64,000 bases of DNA from Romanomermis culicivorax (GCA_963922205.1 CAWUHX010000100.1:620001-684000); one strand, 5' to 3'. Positions 1-11,975 are shown, counted from the first letter of the stretch. Translations and numbers: made by a program. The notes: a model not told the origin generated them from the letters alone.

Positions 1-651
1 CAGCTGGGGCTTGCAGCAGTCGATATTGATGAAAGAGTCCGAGGAATCGGTTTGGGCGACAGTTGTGTCATTGTTGGCCTGCGGGGCAGTGCTGGGCAGC
101 GGTATCTGAGATATAGCCGGCGCGCTAGCACATATGATGACGGGGATGATTGGATCTTGACTCAAAGGTGGCAGCACGAGTGAATTGGCCATTGCGGATG
201 CTGGGGGAATGAACGGTACCTGGGCTTGTGTGGTCCCATCCAACGCTGAGTTACTAAAAATAAACAAAGGTGGATTAGGGGGTGGGAGGCTCACCGTGGG
301 TATGGTTGATGATTGGGCAATATTTGTTGGTGGTGGCGGCAATATTTGGTCAGAATTCAGGGTGGGCCACGCAGCCATGGCTGCGTTAGGTGAGCTTGAT
401 CGTGAGGGAAAGCATGTGTGATCTGGCGGTGTGTGGCTTACTTTCGGCATCTTTTTCCAGAGGGTGTAATAACCTTTCTTGTAACCTTGGGCCCAACTAC
501 GGCATGGACAAATTTTGAAGTTGGGAACCGTATTCGGATGCAGCGCAACGGCGAGGAAAGAAAGTTTACAATACAAATGGTCACCAGTGTTGTATTTTGA
601 GGTATAGCCCAGGCTTTGAGTATCAGGTAGGAGTGGGATCCCATGGTTCAT
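1..651 (-). CDS. Partial ORF, FLYWCH-like start and proline-rich tail
   Basis: The frame opens at an ATG at 651 and has no stop before the window edge (217 codons read). An in-frame stop lies just upstream, at about 681-683. Residues 1-80 look like a degenerate FLYWCH zinc finger: a start reading MNHGIPLLPD, a CPC pair near residue 50, and VSHTPPDH near residue 74 in place of the usual His-x-His-Pro-Pro-Asp end. The tryptophan-cysteine core is not well kept. From about residue 85 the protein is rich in Pro, Ser and Asn (for example ILPPPPTNIAQ). FLYWCH domains in invertebrates often belong to Mutator-like transposases or proteins derived from them, so this is likely transposon-derived, but no transposase core is visible here. 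The assignment is tentative. Confidence 0.4.
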   Translation of the reverse strand, partial: MNHGIPLLPDTQSLGYTSKYNTGDHLYCKLSFLAVALHPNTVPNFKICPCRSWAQGYKKGYYTLWKKMPKVSHTPPDHTCFPSRSSSPNAAMAAWPTLNSDQILPPPPTNIAQSSTIPTVSLPPPNPPLFIFSNSALDGTTQAQVPFIPPASAMANSLVLPPLSQDPIIPVIICASAPAISQIPLPSTAPQANNDTTVAQTDSSDSFINIDCCKPQL

Positions 652-967
652 CCTTAATGTACATATTTCCCATGCCCATGCTTACCTCATTAGGTTAAAT
701 AAATGTACTTAAACCGGACACTAATTACCCTACACACTAAGGAAAGATGCTTCCTTAATTTGTCTCCCAAATTAAAATAAATGAAGAAGGAGATTTTTCT
801 CCAAATTTACCTTTGTACAAAATAACATTTACTAACAAAATGTAATGGTGCGAGAAGACAATAACCACTCCCACGCACTATGAGAAAATGAAAAGGAACC
901 TAGGTGTGCAGGGAGGCAGCGAGTACGAAAGTAAAATAACCAGTGCTGCATACATGATGAAAACAAT
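652..967. other. No recognised feature
   Basis: AT-rich spacer between the FLYWCH-like ORF and the gag-like relic. I see no convincing coding frame or repeat. Confidence 0.5.
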
Positions 968-3900
968 TTAACATACACTGAGAGAAAGAGCCAATGCACA
1001 TGTACCGACATGCGCAATAGTAAGACGACTGTGGATGGTCAGCATTGCTCGCTCCACTTGGTACTTGCTGGCCTCATGCGCAGAACGACAAAAAATGACA
1101 AAATCGGCGGAAACACACTGCAACACTTCCGCACTCCAACTAATAATACCAGGAGAGAACAGAGTTGCATTGGCAGAATTATCATGTTTAGGATCAGTTT
1201 GCACCATATTCGCAGATGGTAGGTGAGAAACTGATTCAGATTCTTGAGTAGGTTCAGGAGTATTAGAAATTGCAGTTTCAGATTGAGGAGCAAGTAATGC
1301 AAGAGGAGTAGAGGTAGTTTCAATAAAACGCCTATTGTTGGCAGAAAACTCGGCCCAAGGGTTTGTGAGAGCAGTCCCATTGGGGTAAGTGTGATACTCA
1401 ATAGGAAAATAAGTAGAATCATGATGAGGAGCAGAAGTAACAAGATTACAAACATGAGGATGGCAGTTAGCATATGTGTTAAAATACGAACCACCACTGC
1501 CATGGTAATAGGTGTTTTCTCTATTACTGTAGGTGCTTCTGTTGTTTCTCCAATTAGGGTTGATGCGAACATCATTGCCAAAGTTTGGATTGTAACGGTG
1601 TTGATACGTATTATCAGTATAAGGAACTACTTGATGACCAGAAGAAGATTGAGTTTGAGGATTAATGCGCTTTAATCATTTTTAGTCTGCAGTGTTGTGT
1701 GTGTTGCTTTTCTGAGCTTCACACCAATGACCTGTGGACTGGATGAATAGAGGTCAGTTAGGATCCCTACTCTGAGACCTATCATAACAAGGGCAAAAAT
1801 CAGAACAATTATCAGAACGTGAATGATCCTGGCTGCATGAGGCTGAAAAATCATGGTGAGGAGAATAATTGTGACTTATATTAGTCAGATATTGAGAGTG
1901 AGAAGGTTGAGACTCAAGAGTAAAAACAGGTTGCTTACGATTATGAACTCCATCAGGGATTTGCTGAAGAAGATCAGTAATCTTACCTACAGGAACAGTA
2001 GCTTCACTAAAAGATACTCTAGGTTTATTAGAAGTGGAATTATCAAAGTTACAATTAGGAGAATGTAAGTAAGGAAAACGTCTTCTATCATGACATCTTT
2101 GAGGAGAAGGAGTAGGAGGTTGAGTTTGAGACTGTGGATCAGCTTGATTGACAAGAATGGGTCATTCTGTAGTACCAATCTCAGCTTTCGTAGCTTCCAG
2201 AATCTTATGAGCTTTAGAGACAGCAGTGGCAAGTTGTTGAACAGTAGTAAATTCCTGCGCTTCATCACCAATTGAAGTTTGGTAGAAAACAGATATTTTC
2301 ATCAAAAATGTCTTGATGACTTTCTGATGGTGGAATTTCTGATCCTTATCAGGAAATAGAAGTTGAACATAAGTCATGACTCGGCTGAGAAAAGCAGCAG
2401 GGTTTTCCCCTGAGCTCAGTGTCATCGAATCTAGCTCTCATTTGAGACTCATCTTATCACATGTAGGAACCAGAGAGAACATTAACATATGCTTAGCTTC
2501 TTCATAATCGTTGATGTCCTGGATAGTTTCATTAGGAGCATCACAAGTTAGTCTGTGAAGTGCGCTTATCTTGACATAATTACTTAGATCAAAACCGAAC
2601 TCACTTTCGAGATGAATGAAAAAGCGCAGCAATTGCTTATCAGGAGTTGCTTCGTTAGTGTACAGAGGTTTCATATTCTTAACTATTCCCTCAATCCAGC
2701 TTTCCTCATCATGATGTGATGATTAGCAAATATCGGCAGTGTGATAACCATAATTATGTGGAAAGTTTAGAGGAGGATAATCTGAAAAACCAGGAGGAGG
2801 AATAGTATGTGAGGAATTGTGAGGTATCTTAGAAGTAGGTACATGCTCTTCTTCAATTATGGAATAATGGCAATGACTAGGAGGATTAGATTACTCAGAA
2901 TTGGGAGTTTTGAACTTAATTACAGGAGCTACAGCAGGTATGTGAGAACTTACAGGTACAGTACTAGTTACAGGTCGACTATGAGATGCGAGAAGTTGAG
3001 GTTGAGGTACAGAAATAGGAGGATTACTTAAATTACATACATGATTTACAGCAGATGAATTACCTGAGGTTGCAGAAATGAAAAGCTTAAACTGTTCCAT
3101 TGAACTAGTTAAAATGGCAGACATGCTAGCAGTTTGATTATCGTGCTTCCCCTGAAGTTTGTTTAGGAGTTGCAGATTCCTCTCCTCACTTTCTTGGGTT
3201 TTGTCTTCAACAAAACTGGGAATTTGAATAATGGTAGCAGTAGTGAGAATATTTCGTGTAACGAACTTAGTAGCTTCCGCCAGGGCAGTTAACTGCACCA
3301 AAGCTTCCACTCGAAAATTTTCAATCTTGGCCATACAGGCATCACTGATGCTTCTAGGCTGAGATTTCCTACTCTTACGAGGGCGAGAAGAGGACATTAC
3401 AGAATAATCAACATTTACAGAATCAGAATCAGAAGAGACAGGTTGTACAGAAGTTTTTTGAGAGCTAGAAGTAGCATGGTTGGATAGCAATGGCTGAATT
3501 TGCTAGGCTATGTTTGCTTGAGAACCAGTGACCCCAATAGGGGCAGTTGGTGATTGTAAAACCGGAGCTGCAACTGACTGAAGCATCAGTACCAAGGAAA
3601 CAGAATTAAGGGGTGTATTTTGAATTGAATTTAGAAGATTTATTATATAGGGTGAGTGAGTAGATAAATTTTGAGGTACCTGGGGGTAATTACTAGACCC
3701 TAAATTGTCTGACATTTGCATCTGATCCACAGAATCCTGAGGACCAGACGCCACCTGTGGTAGAGTGAGAGTTGATGGTGCAACTGCCTGTGCAACTGGC
3801 ACTGGTTGTGCAGATACTACATTACTTGAGGACCCAGAGGTGACTAGCGAGTTGCTAAGTGCAGTGGAAGCGACTAGTGAAACACTATTTGCCCATGGGG

Positions 3901-4024
3901 TACAAGGGATTTTTTGAGAGTTGGTTAGCATCTTATAAAAACTGGTAAAATAACCTAAGGCAGATGTCCAATGAGGTCCAGTCTCCAGTGTTCGTGACAA
4001 GTAAAGGAAACTAGGCCTCAACAC
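968..4024 (-). pseudogene. Decayed gag-like polyprotein of an LTR retroelement
   Basis: One reading frame runs from 4024 to 968 and is broken by in-frame stops, including those at 3503-3505, 2891-2893, 2723-2725, 2438-2440, 2162-2164 and 1754-1756, followed by others. The protein has a Ser/Thr/Gln/Pro-rich N-terminal half, a compact helical block (LLRFFIHLESEFGF near 2640, then RLTCDAPNETIQD) and a Ser/His/Cys-rich tail (CPCYDRSQ near 1775, GHWCEAQ near 1720) resembling the nucleocapsid end of Gag. The helical block aligns with the relic at 38.3-39.4 kb (FFIALENEFGLD, RLTCDGALNTIQD), which places both in one family. The TGA at 2438-2440 lies where the other copy has TGT (Cys). No protease or RT follows, so this is a gag remnant of an unidentified LTR family. 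The number and type of breaks rule out a working gene. Confidence 0.6.
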
Positions 4025-4545
4025 AGAGAAGGTAAGTACTAAAAGGGATCACCACTGTTATATATGTACTTATTTGGGAGACTCTCTATTGCTGATCCAT
4101 CAAAAATATTTGAGATTCAATTCAGAATTTAAATGATTTGGCAGGAGTTTTGAACCCAGAGGTTCAGACCTTAATACTAAGACTTACCTAGTGCTTGGCC
4201 GGGGCATGATCTCCCTTTCTTTCCACAAACGTGCAAAATTTTACTCAACAAATAAATATTCTAAATGGAGAAATTGCTGATTCCTCAATATGAAATAATC
4301 GGGCCACAATGGTAAAATTGTGCAGCGAGGAGTTTACCTGGCCAGGAAAAACACAATCCATAAAATTACAAAATGCTAATTCTGAATTACTGACCCTAAT
4401 TCCAGCACATGATGCAATGACTACACTAATTGCATCATCCAGTTTGAACATCGGTGAGATGCTTCAGACATGCTCATCTTTGGTTGTAAGGTGCAAGAAG
4501 TTGTAAAGTGACATTAAAACAGTTGTGGGAGACTGAAATGTCACT
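4025..4545. other. No recognised gene
   Basis: AT-rich spacer. Short open frames near 4245-4506 on both strands overlap each other and show no family signal. Confidence 0.5.
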
Positions 4546-4866
4546 ACAACACGCTCTATTGTCCCTGCACTCTATTGTCCTGCACTCTAATGTCCACACT
4601 CTAATGTCCCTGGGCTCTAATGTCCACACTCTAATGTCCCTGCGCTCTATTGTCCTGCACTCTAATGTCCCTGCGCTCTATTGTCCTGTGCTCTAATCTG
4701 CCTTCACTCTTTTGTCCTGTCCTCCAATGTCCCTGTGCTCTATTGTCCTGCACCCTATTGCCCTGCACTCTAAATTCTCTGCGCTCTAATGTCTGCACTC
4801 TAATGTTCCTGTGCTCTTATGTCGGTGCTCTAATGTCCACGCTCTATTGTCCCCCGCTCTAATGTC
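4546..4866 (+). repeat. Minisatellite, 13-16 bp CTCTAATGTCC/CTCTATTGTCC unit
   Basis: About twenty head-to-tail copies of a unit close to TGCGCTCTAATGTCC, alternating with TGCACTCTATTGTCC. Unit length varies slightly and the A/T at the centre alternates. The open frames across it (Leu/Ser/Cys-rich) are products of the repeat, not genes. The array ends where the inverted terminal segment of the 97-bp-repeat family starts (about 4876). Confidence 0.85.
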
Positions 4867-4875
4867 CGGTCATGC

Positions 4876-5690
4876 ATCAACCTATAATATACTTGGCCCC
4901 CAAATTTCATGTCCCCTCTCTAGAACAAAAATGGTAAGAGCTAGAACCTTCCGGTTTTTTCCATAGTTTTGGGCATAGGGGAAAACTATGGGGTGCCTTT
5001 TGTCATTTCGCCTCTATCTGCAGGTGGTGCTCTGTAGGGCCCCAAAAAACATGCAAAAAACGCACTTTTTAAGGTCCCCCAGTTCCACCATGCCCAGCAA
5101 TGGGTGTGCCATATCCAACTACCATACTTCGGCCTAAGCATCATGAGGGTGCAATCCAAATGTGATTTTTTATTTTTTTGAAATATGGCCTCAACTCAAT
5201 TAATGGTTGTCCTAAGTCCCGAGAACCATGAAATTTGGCAATTTTGTCTGGCTTCAAAAAAATAATTTTTTGCAGCATTTGTGCCCGAATTTTTTGCAGT
5301 TCCAATTGAACCAGTAGCCTTATGGGTTTCTTGAAGTGTAAAGGCTTTCGATCATGGGGAATTCAATGGAAGTGGTCACTTTACACAAAAAAAATCATCA
5401 TTAATGTGAATGAAGGTACTCCCATGACTTTTTAGAGGAAGAAGTTTTCGACCATTGGAATTTGATGGATGTGGTGATTTAATACAAAAAATTATCCCAA
5501 GTGTAAACCAGCATATTTTGGATGGGGTTTTTAACCACACTTAACTTTTTAACCCTACTTCCAAACTGTAATTCAGAATGGGATCGAAAGGGAAAGTAAA
5601 AAATATAATGCAGTACTTTTTGGCCTACCTGATTCGAAGGATGACTTGACATAAGTACGAAAGCTAGTATCAACCTATAACCACAAATCA
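4876..5690 (-). repeat. Inverted copy of the composite-repeat terminal segment
   Basis: This stretch is the reverse complement of the ends at about 8.85-9.61 kb and 15.2-16.03 kb. It shares the conserved AT-rich and G-rich tracts, for example CCTATAATATACTTGGCC at its outer edge, and it carries one or two degenerate 97-bp units near 5330-5540. It faces the LINE in the opposite direction to the copy at 8.5-9.6 kb. No coding capacity is seen. Confidence 0.75.
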
Positions 5691-5699
5691 GATAACAAC

Positions 5700-6010
5700 A
5701 TGGACGATTCTGATATCATCAAAGTTTTCCGTGATGGACCCCACATACCCAGCAAACCACACTTTCTAAAAATTTGCTGTTCAAAATCTGCCACTAAAGC
5801 TCAATTTATTAAATTGATAAACCAGGTAATAAAGCGGGTTGATGATTTTTTTAAATTTGTCTGCTAGGTCCGATTTATTGTATTTACAGCAAAAGGGACA
5901 TCACAAACTCATATCGGAAATGAGGAAATGCACCAGTCAAGGTGAACAAAATTTGAAAATTGATTATTGTCACGATTGTATTGTGTCAAAATTAGTTCCA
6001 TCCATTTATG
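5700..6010 (+). pseudogene. LINE ORF1 C-terminal remnant
   Basis: From the ATG at 5700 the frame reads IIKVFRDGPHIPSKPHFLKI, then a one-base frame change near 5866 leads into RSDLLYLQQKGHHKLISEM and GEQNLKIDY. The pattern (a Phe-Arg-x-Gly turn, Pro-x-Phe-Leu-Lys, then Asp-Leu and Gly-Glu-x-Asn-Leu) is typical of LINE ORF1 nucleic-acid-binding proteins. It lies directly upstream of the endonuclease frame, as expected. Only the C-terminal part survives. Confidence 0.6.
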
Positions 6011-6042
6011 CCTAGGTAGCAGCCCCCAAAGCAATTTCAGAT

Positions 6043-6603
6043 TTGAAACTTCTTAACTGTATTCTCTTCAACTCTAGAAATATTGTGTGCAAACTTGGTG
6101 AACTTAAAACATTACTTGATACCCAAGATTTCAATATTGTTTTCTGTACAAAAACACAGTTAAACAGTTGTGTAACTGACGGACTTTTGTGTAATCTGAA
6201 TGCTTACAATGTTTTCTGTAGTGATCAAGCAGGTTGAATCAGAGGTGGTGTAGCAATTTTCGCTGAAAAACATTTAAATTTACATGTACTCCCACTACGT
6301 ACAGATTTGTTTTTACCAAAAAAACTTTTGGTAAATCTTATTTCAGATAAGTCCACTTTGAAGTTACTGTTAGTTTACCATCCACCAAATTCTAATCCTG
6401 ACTATGATTCAAAGCTTTTTAACCTTCTCACTTGGATTTCAAATTAACGTCATGAAAATATAATTCCTGGTGATTTCAATCTTCCAAAACTTGATTGGAA
6501 AACCTTTTCATTTCCAGATTCAAAACTTTACACAGGATATTTTGATGCTTTTTCATCAACGGACTTATCACAACTGGTCACAACTCCAACACATGAAAAC
6601 AAG
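6043..6603 (+). pseudogene. LINE ORF2 endonuclease domain, 5' fragment
   Basis: One frame encodes an apurinic-type endonuclease. It shows a TKTQL block where the family has TETWL, so the catalytic Glu is replaced by Lys. It then shows GGVAIF near 6250, VYHPP near 6378 and PGDFNLPKLDW near 6467. Two in-frame stops (TGA 6235-6237, TAA 6445-6447) break it. The frame is cut at about 6603 by composite repeat DNA and resumes at 9624. This would have nicked target DNA for target-primed reverse transcription; this copy cannot. Confidence 0.75.
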
Positions 6604-8268
6604 AAAAAAGGAGAATATACTTGCTTCGACAGTTGCCATGGTAGAAAAAGAAGTGGACCAGATTTTTGAGAACTTGGGTCAAAGTTGGAAAATATTTACT
6701 TCCTATATATTGGATTTTCATTCTTTCTCAAAAAAATTGTCTATGTCTGTGAAAAAGTATATTCTGCAGCATCGTGCATTTTGTCCTTCAACTGGCATCA
6801 ACTACAGTAAAATTTTTCTATATGAAAATTATATGCACCTGACTTCAAGTGTAAAGAAATGGTAGACCAATAGGATTCTAACTCCCGATCAATTCAAAAC
6901 TCCTGCCTTTCACACTAGCTGAAAAATGCATATTATAGTCATTTTCAGAACTATAAAGGAACCTGAGGTTCGTTGCACTAACCCAACATGAGGATAATCT
7001 CAACATCAGAATTAAATTGATGATCCTGAGTTTAAGCTATTCACAATGTCCAAATTATTTTCTTCCAATGCACAAATCATACTCACTTCAGGATTAACTA
7101 AAACTGAGGTTTAAGTTCAGGTTTGGGAATTGCAGAAATTTTTATATTTATTTGCTTAAGAGATAAGAAAATTATGCCAAAATTTTAGTGCAACCGGACA
7201 GCTCGAGCAGGGGATAATCTCGACGTTGAGCTCATTATGATCCAGATGACATTCAAATTATACCGAACTTGAAATTAAACCGAGTGGCTTTTTTGTTCGC
7301 AATTACCTTGAGTTCGAGCTCAGACCCCTTTAGTGCAACTGGGATTTGGTTACAGTCATTGGGCACCAATCTGTAAATGGGATTTAGCCGTGCATATATT
7401 AGGGGTGTGCGCCAAATCCTGTATCTGGTTCTCCCCGACTCTACTCGCACTCCCACGGCAGCAGTACGACTTTTTTGAAAGCAAGATCAAAGCGACAAAG
7501 ATGGGTGAAATTGCTTCCCATTTGCAATTTCGCAAAAAGTGCTCTTTCTGCAAATTTCAGTTTAAATCCAAGAACTGTGAATGATGCTATTTTTTTCAAT
7601 AGTTGAATAGAAGAGAATAAATTTGTTTGTAGCATGTAATCAGTAGAACTTACGGAGTGAATTCTATATGACATGTTATATAAAATGAGTGAATGAAACA
7701 TATCTTGCACAATCGATTTAGTCCTTAGAAAACTTTGTGCTGTATCTCTTTTTTCTAAAAAAGCTGAGTGGGATTTTATTTGCCACTTTCCCTCAGTTGA
7801 TTCCTTTTGTTGACACCAAATTCAGTAAAAATGTCTAACACAGTTGGAAGCAAACATGTGTGAGAGGGGACATGAGGGTATAAACTTCCACAAGGGTTTT
7901 GGAACTGGAAAATTTGTGAACTGGAAACTGGAAATTTGGGAAATATGCAAAAAATTTGTTGGTCAGCTTTTTTTGAATTTTTTGTCTCACAAAATGCTAA
8001 AACACCAAGGTCCACGCCTGTACCCTCCTAAAAATTTCAGAGATGCACATTGGTTGGAAAGTGTGTTGATACAGAATATACTTTTTCACAGACATAGAAA
8101 ATTTGTTTGAGAAAGAATGAAAATCCAATATAAAGAAAGTGAATTTTTTCCAACCTTGACCCAAGTTCTCGAAAATCTAGTCCACTTCTTTTTCTAGCAT
8201 GGCAACTGTCGAAGCAAGTATATTCTCCTTTTTTCTGCCCCATCGGGGCATTTTCTAATAAACTAGTT
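6604..8268. mobile_element. TIR element, copy 1 (left end short)
   Basis: Closely similar to 12729-14467. The right inverted terminus (about 8060-8268) is complete and includes the GCCCCGATGGGGC palindrome. The left one starts about 33 bases in, fused to the LINE at 6604, so the ACTAGT end and the palindrome are missing there. The interior holds no recognisable transposase. Open frames shared with copy 2 (about 7356-7553 and 13403-13753) reflect DNA-level similarity. Confidence 0.7.
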
Positions 8269-9620
8269 CACCTCTTTTTAGTGGGCCTCAATCATGCACG
8301 AAAATCTTCATGGAAGCACATTGAAGTTTTAAATTCGGTCATCTTCACGTCAAAAAAAAATAAAAGACCATCTTCATGCTACGAATTCTCACTTCCTGCA
8401 AAAGTAAAAGATGTATAAACTGCATAGCACTTAAAAACATTGTAAACAGACTGAAAGGTGACCATACCTATTGAATTCCTCATGGTCTAAAATCCTTCAA
8501 CCCAAAAAATCGCAGAAATACCTTTGCTTACACTCGATATGAATTAGTGTGTAAAGTGATCACATTCATTAAATTCTCAGTGATCGAAAACCCCTCTCAA
8601 AGAAAATTTTTTTGCGTAAAGTGATCACATTCATTAAATTCCCAATGGTCGGAAACCCCTTCCACAAAAAAATCACGAAAATAGGCTTGGCTAAATCCAG
8701 AATAATTTTTTGTGTAAAGTGACGCATCCATTGAATTCCCCGCAGTCGAAAACCCCTTCCATAGAAAATCACAAAAATACGCTTGTTTACACCCAGGATA
8801 ATTCTTTTATGTAAAATGATCGCATTCATCAAATTCCGCGTGGTCGAAAACCCCTTCCGGCAAAAAAATCACGAAAATACGTTTGTTTACACATGGGATA
8901 ATTTTTGGTGTAAAGTGATCACATTCATTGAACTCCTCGTGATCAAAAATCTCCTCCACAACAAAATTACGGCAGTACGCTTGTTAACACTGTGGATAAT
9001 TTTTTTGTGTAGAGTGAGGACGTTCCCCGCGAAAAATCACGGAAATATGCTTGTTTACACCCGGCATAATTTTTCGTGTATAGTGACCGTGTCCATCAAA
9101 TTCCCAATAGTCGAAAACCCTTACAGCCCAATAATCCCAATAAGGCTACAGGTATATTTGAAATTGAAAAAAAAATTGGTAGTGCATTATGCTGCAAAAA
9201 ATAGTTTTTTTGAACCCATAAGTATTATATAACAAAATTGGGAAATGTGGCGTTTTCCGGGACTTTGGACAACCATATAATTGAATTGAGGCCATATTTC
9301 AAAAAAAAAAAAAATTCGCATTTGAGATTACACCCCCAAGATGCTTAGGCAGAAGTATGGAGGTTGGATATGGCACACTGATTGCTGGGCATGGTGGAAA
9401 TGGGGGCCTTAAAAAGTGCGTTTTTTACCTGTTTTTGGGGCCCCACCGAGCAGCACTTTCAGATAGAGGCGAAATGACAAGAGGCACCCCATAGTTTGCC
9501 CCTATGCCCGATATTATGCAAAAAACCCGAAGGTTCTAGCTCTTACCGTTTTGGCTCTAGAGGGGGGCATGAAATTTGGGGGCCAAGTATATTATAGGTT
9601 GACGCTGTCGCGCCACCTAT
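8269..9620 (+). repeat. 97-bp tandem array plus conserved terminal segment, copy 1
   Basis: About 8500-9130 holds roughly six imperfect units of about 97 bp (core GTCGAAAACCCCTTCC, then TTGTTTACACCCGGGATAA, then TGTAAAGTGATC). After it comes a conserved segment of about 480 bp ending CGCGCCACCTATGAT. The same order and end sequence recur at 14468-16046. The GTGTAAA and TTTACAC words flanking each unit junction can fold back on each other. Confidence 0.8.
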
Positions 9621-9623
9621 GAT

Positions 9624-11840
9624 GTTAGAGTCTGTCCACCATTTTCAAAGAGTGATCACAACACCATAAGTTTTAAAGTATGTTTTAATACAAATCACAA
9701 AATGCTAAAGTTTAGAAATTTTAACAAAGGAAGTTACGAGGCAATTGAAGCTGAGTTATCACTAGTTTCTTGATCTTTTTTCTCTATGTATTAATTCTGA
9801 AGAAATGTATCAAGTTCTTCTTGATGTTCTAACTCTCTGATTGATAAATATATTCCATTAATCAAGCGAAAATCTGTCAGATTTAAATATAACAAAAATA
9901 TTCAACACTTGCTATCCAAAAAGCTTAGATTATGGAAAAAAATATCAAAGATGCAAAAACCTTGCTAAAAAGCAAGCTTACCATTTTTGATGTAAACAAA
10001 TTCGATCAGAAGTGTTTAAACAACAACTAGCTGAAGAAAATCAAATTATTGCAAAAAACGACTCAAAGGCCTTCTATACCTTTGTAAACTCATGCCTGCG
10101 CTCTACTAGAGACCTATCCCCTATTGTACATCGGGATTCTAATATCATAGATAATAATGTGAAATGTGAAATTTTTAATGATTATTTTGCATCTGTTTTT
10201 ACACTGGATAATGACACTTTGCCTGAGTTCAAAAACCGATCGAACGTTGATCCATCATCAGTATCTTTCATATCATTCCAATCGTTTTAGCGGCCATAAA
10301 AAGCACCAAGCTATCCACAGCACTGGGACCCGACAATCTTTGTGCTTTTTTGATCAAAAAACTTGCTAGATGTTTGGCCCAACCACTTTCATCAATTTTC
10401 GAAGTTTCTTTCCAGATGAGCCACCTTCCCAAGTTATGGAATTTTGTAAACTGTTGTTCCTATTTTCAAAAAAGGTGACCCAGTCCTGGTTGAAAATTAT
10501 CGTCCTGTTTCCCTATGTTCAGTCCCATACAAAATTATGGAAAAAATTATTAATAATAAAATTTTAAGTTTCCTTCATCAGCATAACCTTTTAGCAGATC
10601 AACAGTTTGGTTTCCTAAAACATAGATGCGAACTACAGTTACTCAAGTGTAAAAACTCATGGTTAAATCAATTGGACAAAGGACACTCCTTAGACATAGT
10701 GTACATTGACTTCGCCAGGGACTTTAACTCAGTTTCCCATTCTAAGCTCCTTCTCAAACTTTCTAAATATGGTCTCTCTGGTCCCCTTTTAAGCTGGATA
10801 TCAAGTTTTCTTAAGAATAGATTTCAAAAGGTCAGAATTGGAAACTCTCCCTATCATCTCAGCTCAAAGTGTCTAGAGGTGTGCCCCAAGGTAGTGTACT
10901 AGGTCCAACTTTGTTTTTTTTGTACATAAATGACATTATTGACAATATCAAAAGTGAAATTTTTCTTTTTGCAGATGATCTGAAAATTTTCAATGTACCT
11001 ACAAATTTTATGATTCTTCAACAAGACCTTGATACTCCTTCAAATTGGTCTACTGCTTGGCAATTACCTATATCTACTACAAAAAGTTATGTCTTGTATT
11101 TGGGTACAAAAAACCCATCATGTCAATGTACACTTTGTTACCAACATCTCCCATCAAACGCAACTTGTGTTAATGATTTGGGAATTATATCTTTTAATAT
11201 GAAGTTTAAAGAACACTATAGATACATCGTAAAAAATGCCTACAATAGGTCTACTTTAATTTTCAAGTCTTTCGTCTCCCGTGAGAAAAATACTCTAGCA
11301 AAGACTTTCGTTACTTATGTACGTCGAATATTAGAATACTGTAGTTCAGTATGGAATCCGCATTTTTGGGCGGACGTAGGTTACATCGAAAATGTTCAAT
11401 GTAGATTTACCAGAAAGATTTTTGGTCATAAATCAGGTTTGCCCTATGATGACAGACTTCAAAGGCTAGGTCTACGCAAGCTTGATATTCATAGATTAGA
11501 ATCTGCCCTCTGTGCAATGTACAACATAATCCACAAAAAAACCATTCTAAATCCGGATGACTTTTTTGGTATAAACAACAATACGCGTTGTAATCATGAT
11601 CTAAGATTGACGATAAAGTCAGTTCATACCACTGCTTGCCAGTTTGATTTTTTTAACCATTATATTAATGTCTGGAACTCTTTACCTTTCGATATTGTTA
11701 ATTCTCCCAGTTTGCACACTTTCAAAGAAAAAATTAAACTTCTAAACTTTGATAATCGAATTGGGGGAGGGGTGCATGTAAGTTGTTACTTTTCAAGTAA
11801 CCTTTGCACCCTATTGCTGCATGATTTACCCATTTCTTGA
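9624..11840 (+). pseudogene. LINE ORF2 reverse transcriptase and C-terminus
   Basis: RT signatures occur in order across several frames: GPDN and Leu-x-Lys near 10330, IFKKGDPVLVENYRPVSL near 10470, QFGFLKHR near 10600, DIVYIDFARDF near 10700 (first catalytic Asp region), SRGVPQGSVLGP near 10873 and FLFADDLKIF near 10967 with the catalytic Asp pair. The C-terminal part (LEYCSSVWNPHFW, then LQRLGLRKL) is typical of CR1/Jockey-type elements. Stops or frame changes occur at about 9769, 10290 and 10866-10902. The last frame, 10869-11840, is open for 323 codons and keeps both FADD aspartates. Because of the upstream breaks the full protein cannot be made. Confidence 0.85.
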
Positions 11841-11975
11841 AATATTTACATTTCTTGCGAGTCGATTTACTAATCTTTTTCTTTATATGACATTATATTA
11901 TGTATTTCACTCTGCATTTCTGTTTCGTTCTGTTTTGTGTAACAGCAATAAATATTTTTCATTTCATTTACATTG

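Larger units (their letters stand above)
5700..11975 (+). mobile_element. Non-LTR retrotransposon (CR1/Jockey-like LINE), split by an insertion
   Basis: The LINE comprises the end of ORF1 (5700-6010), a 5' endonuclease block (6043-6603) and an RT block resuming at about 9624. Composite repeat DNA occupies about 6604-9620. Reading on both sides joins logically: the left side ends in TTPTHEN and the right side begins VRVCPPFSKSDHNTISF, which is the usual order across the endonuclease C-terminus of these elements. The 3' end has AATAAA at about 11948 and no clear poly-A tail. Stops and frameshifts show that the copy is dead, although the RT C-terminal half is open for 323 codons. Confidence 0.8.

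Noticed and set aside
1039..1581. 180-codon minus-strand ORF, very Leu/Ile-rich
   Set aside because: It is in another frame over the gag-like relic; its composition is that of a shadow of an AT-rich Ser/Asn coding strand.
7356..7553. ORF shared with 13403-13753 and so apparently conserved
   Set aside because: Both lie in the interior of two copies of the same TIR element; similarity is at DNA level, frames have different lengths, and no protein family is recognised.
8500..9130. Possible CRISPR-like array
   Set aside because: Units of about 97 bp are adjacent without unique spacers, vary throughout, and the genome is eukaryotic.
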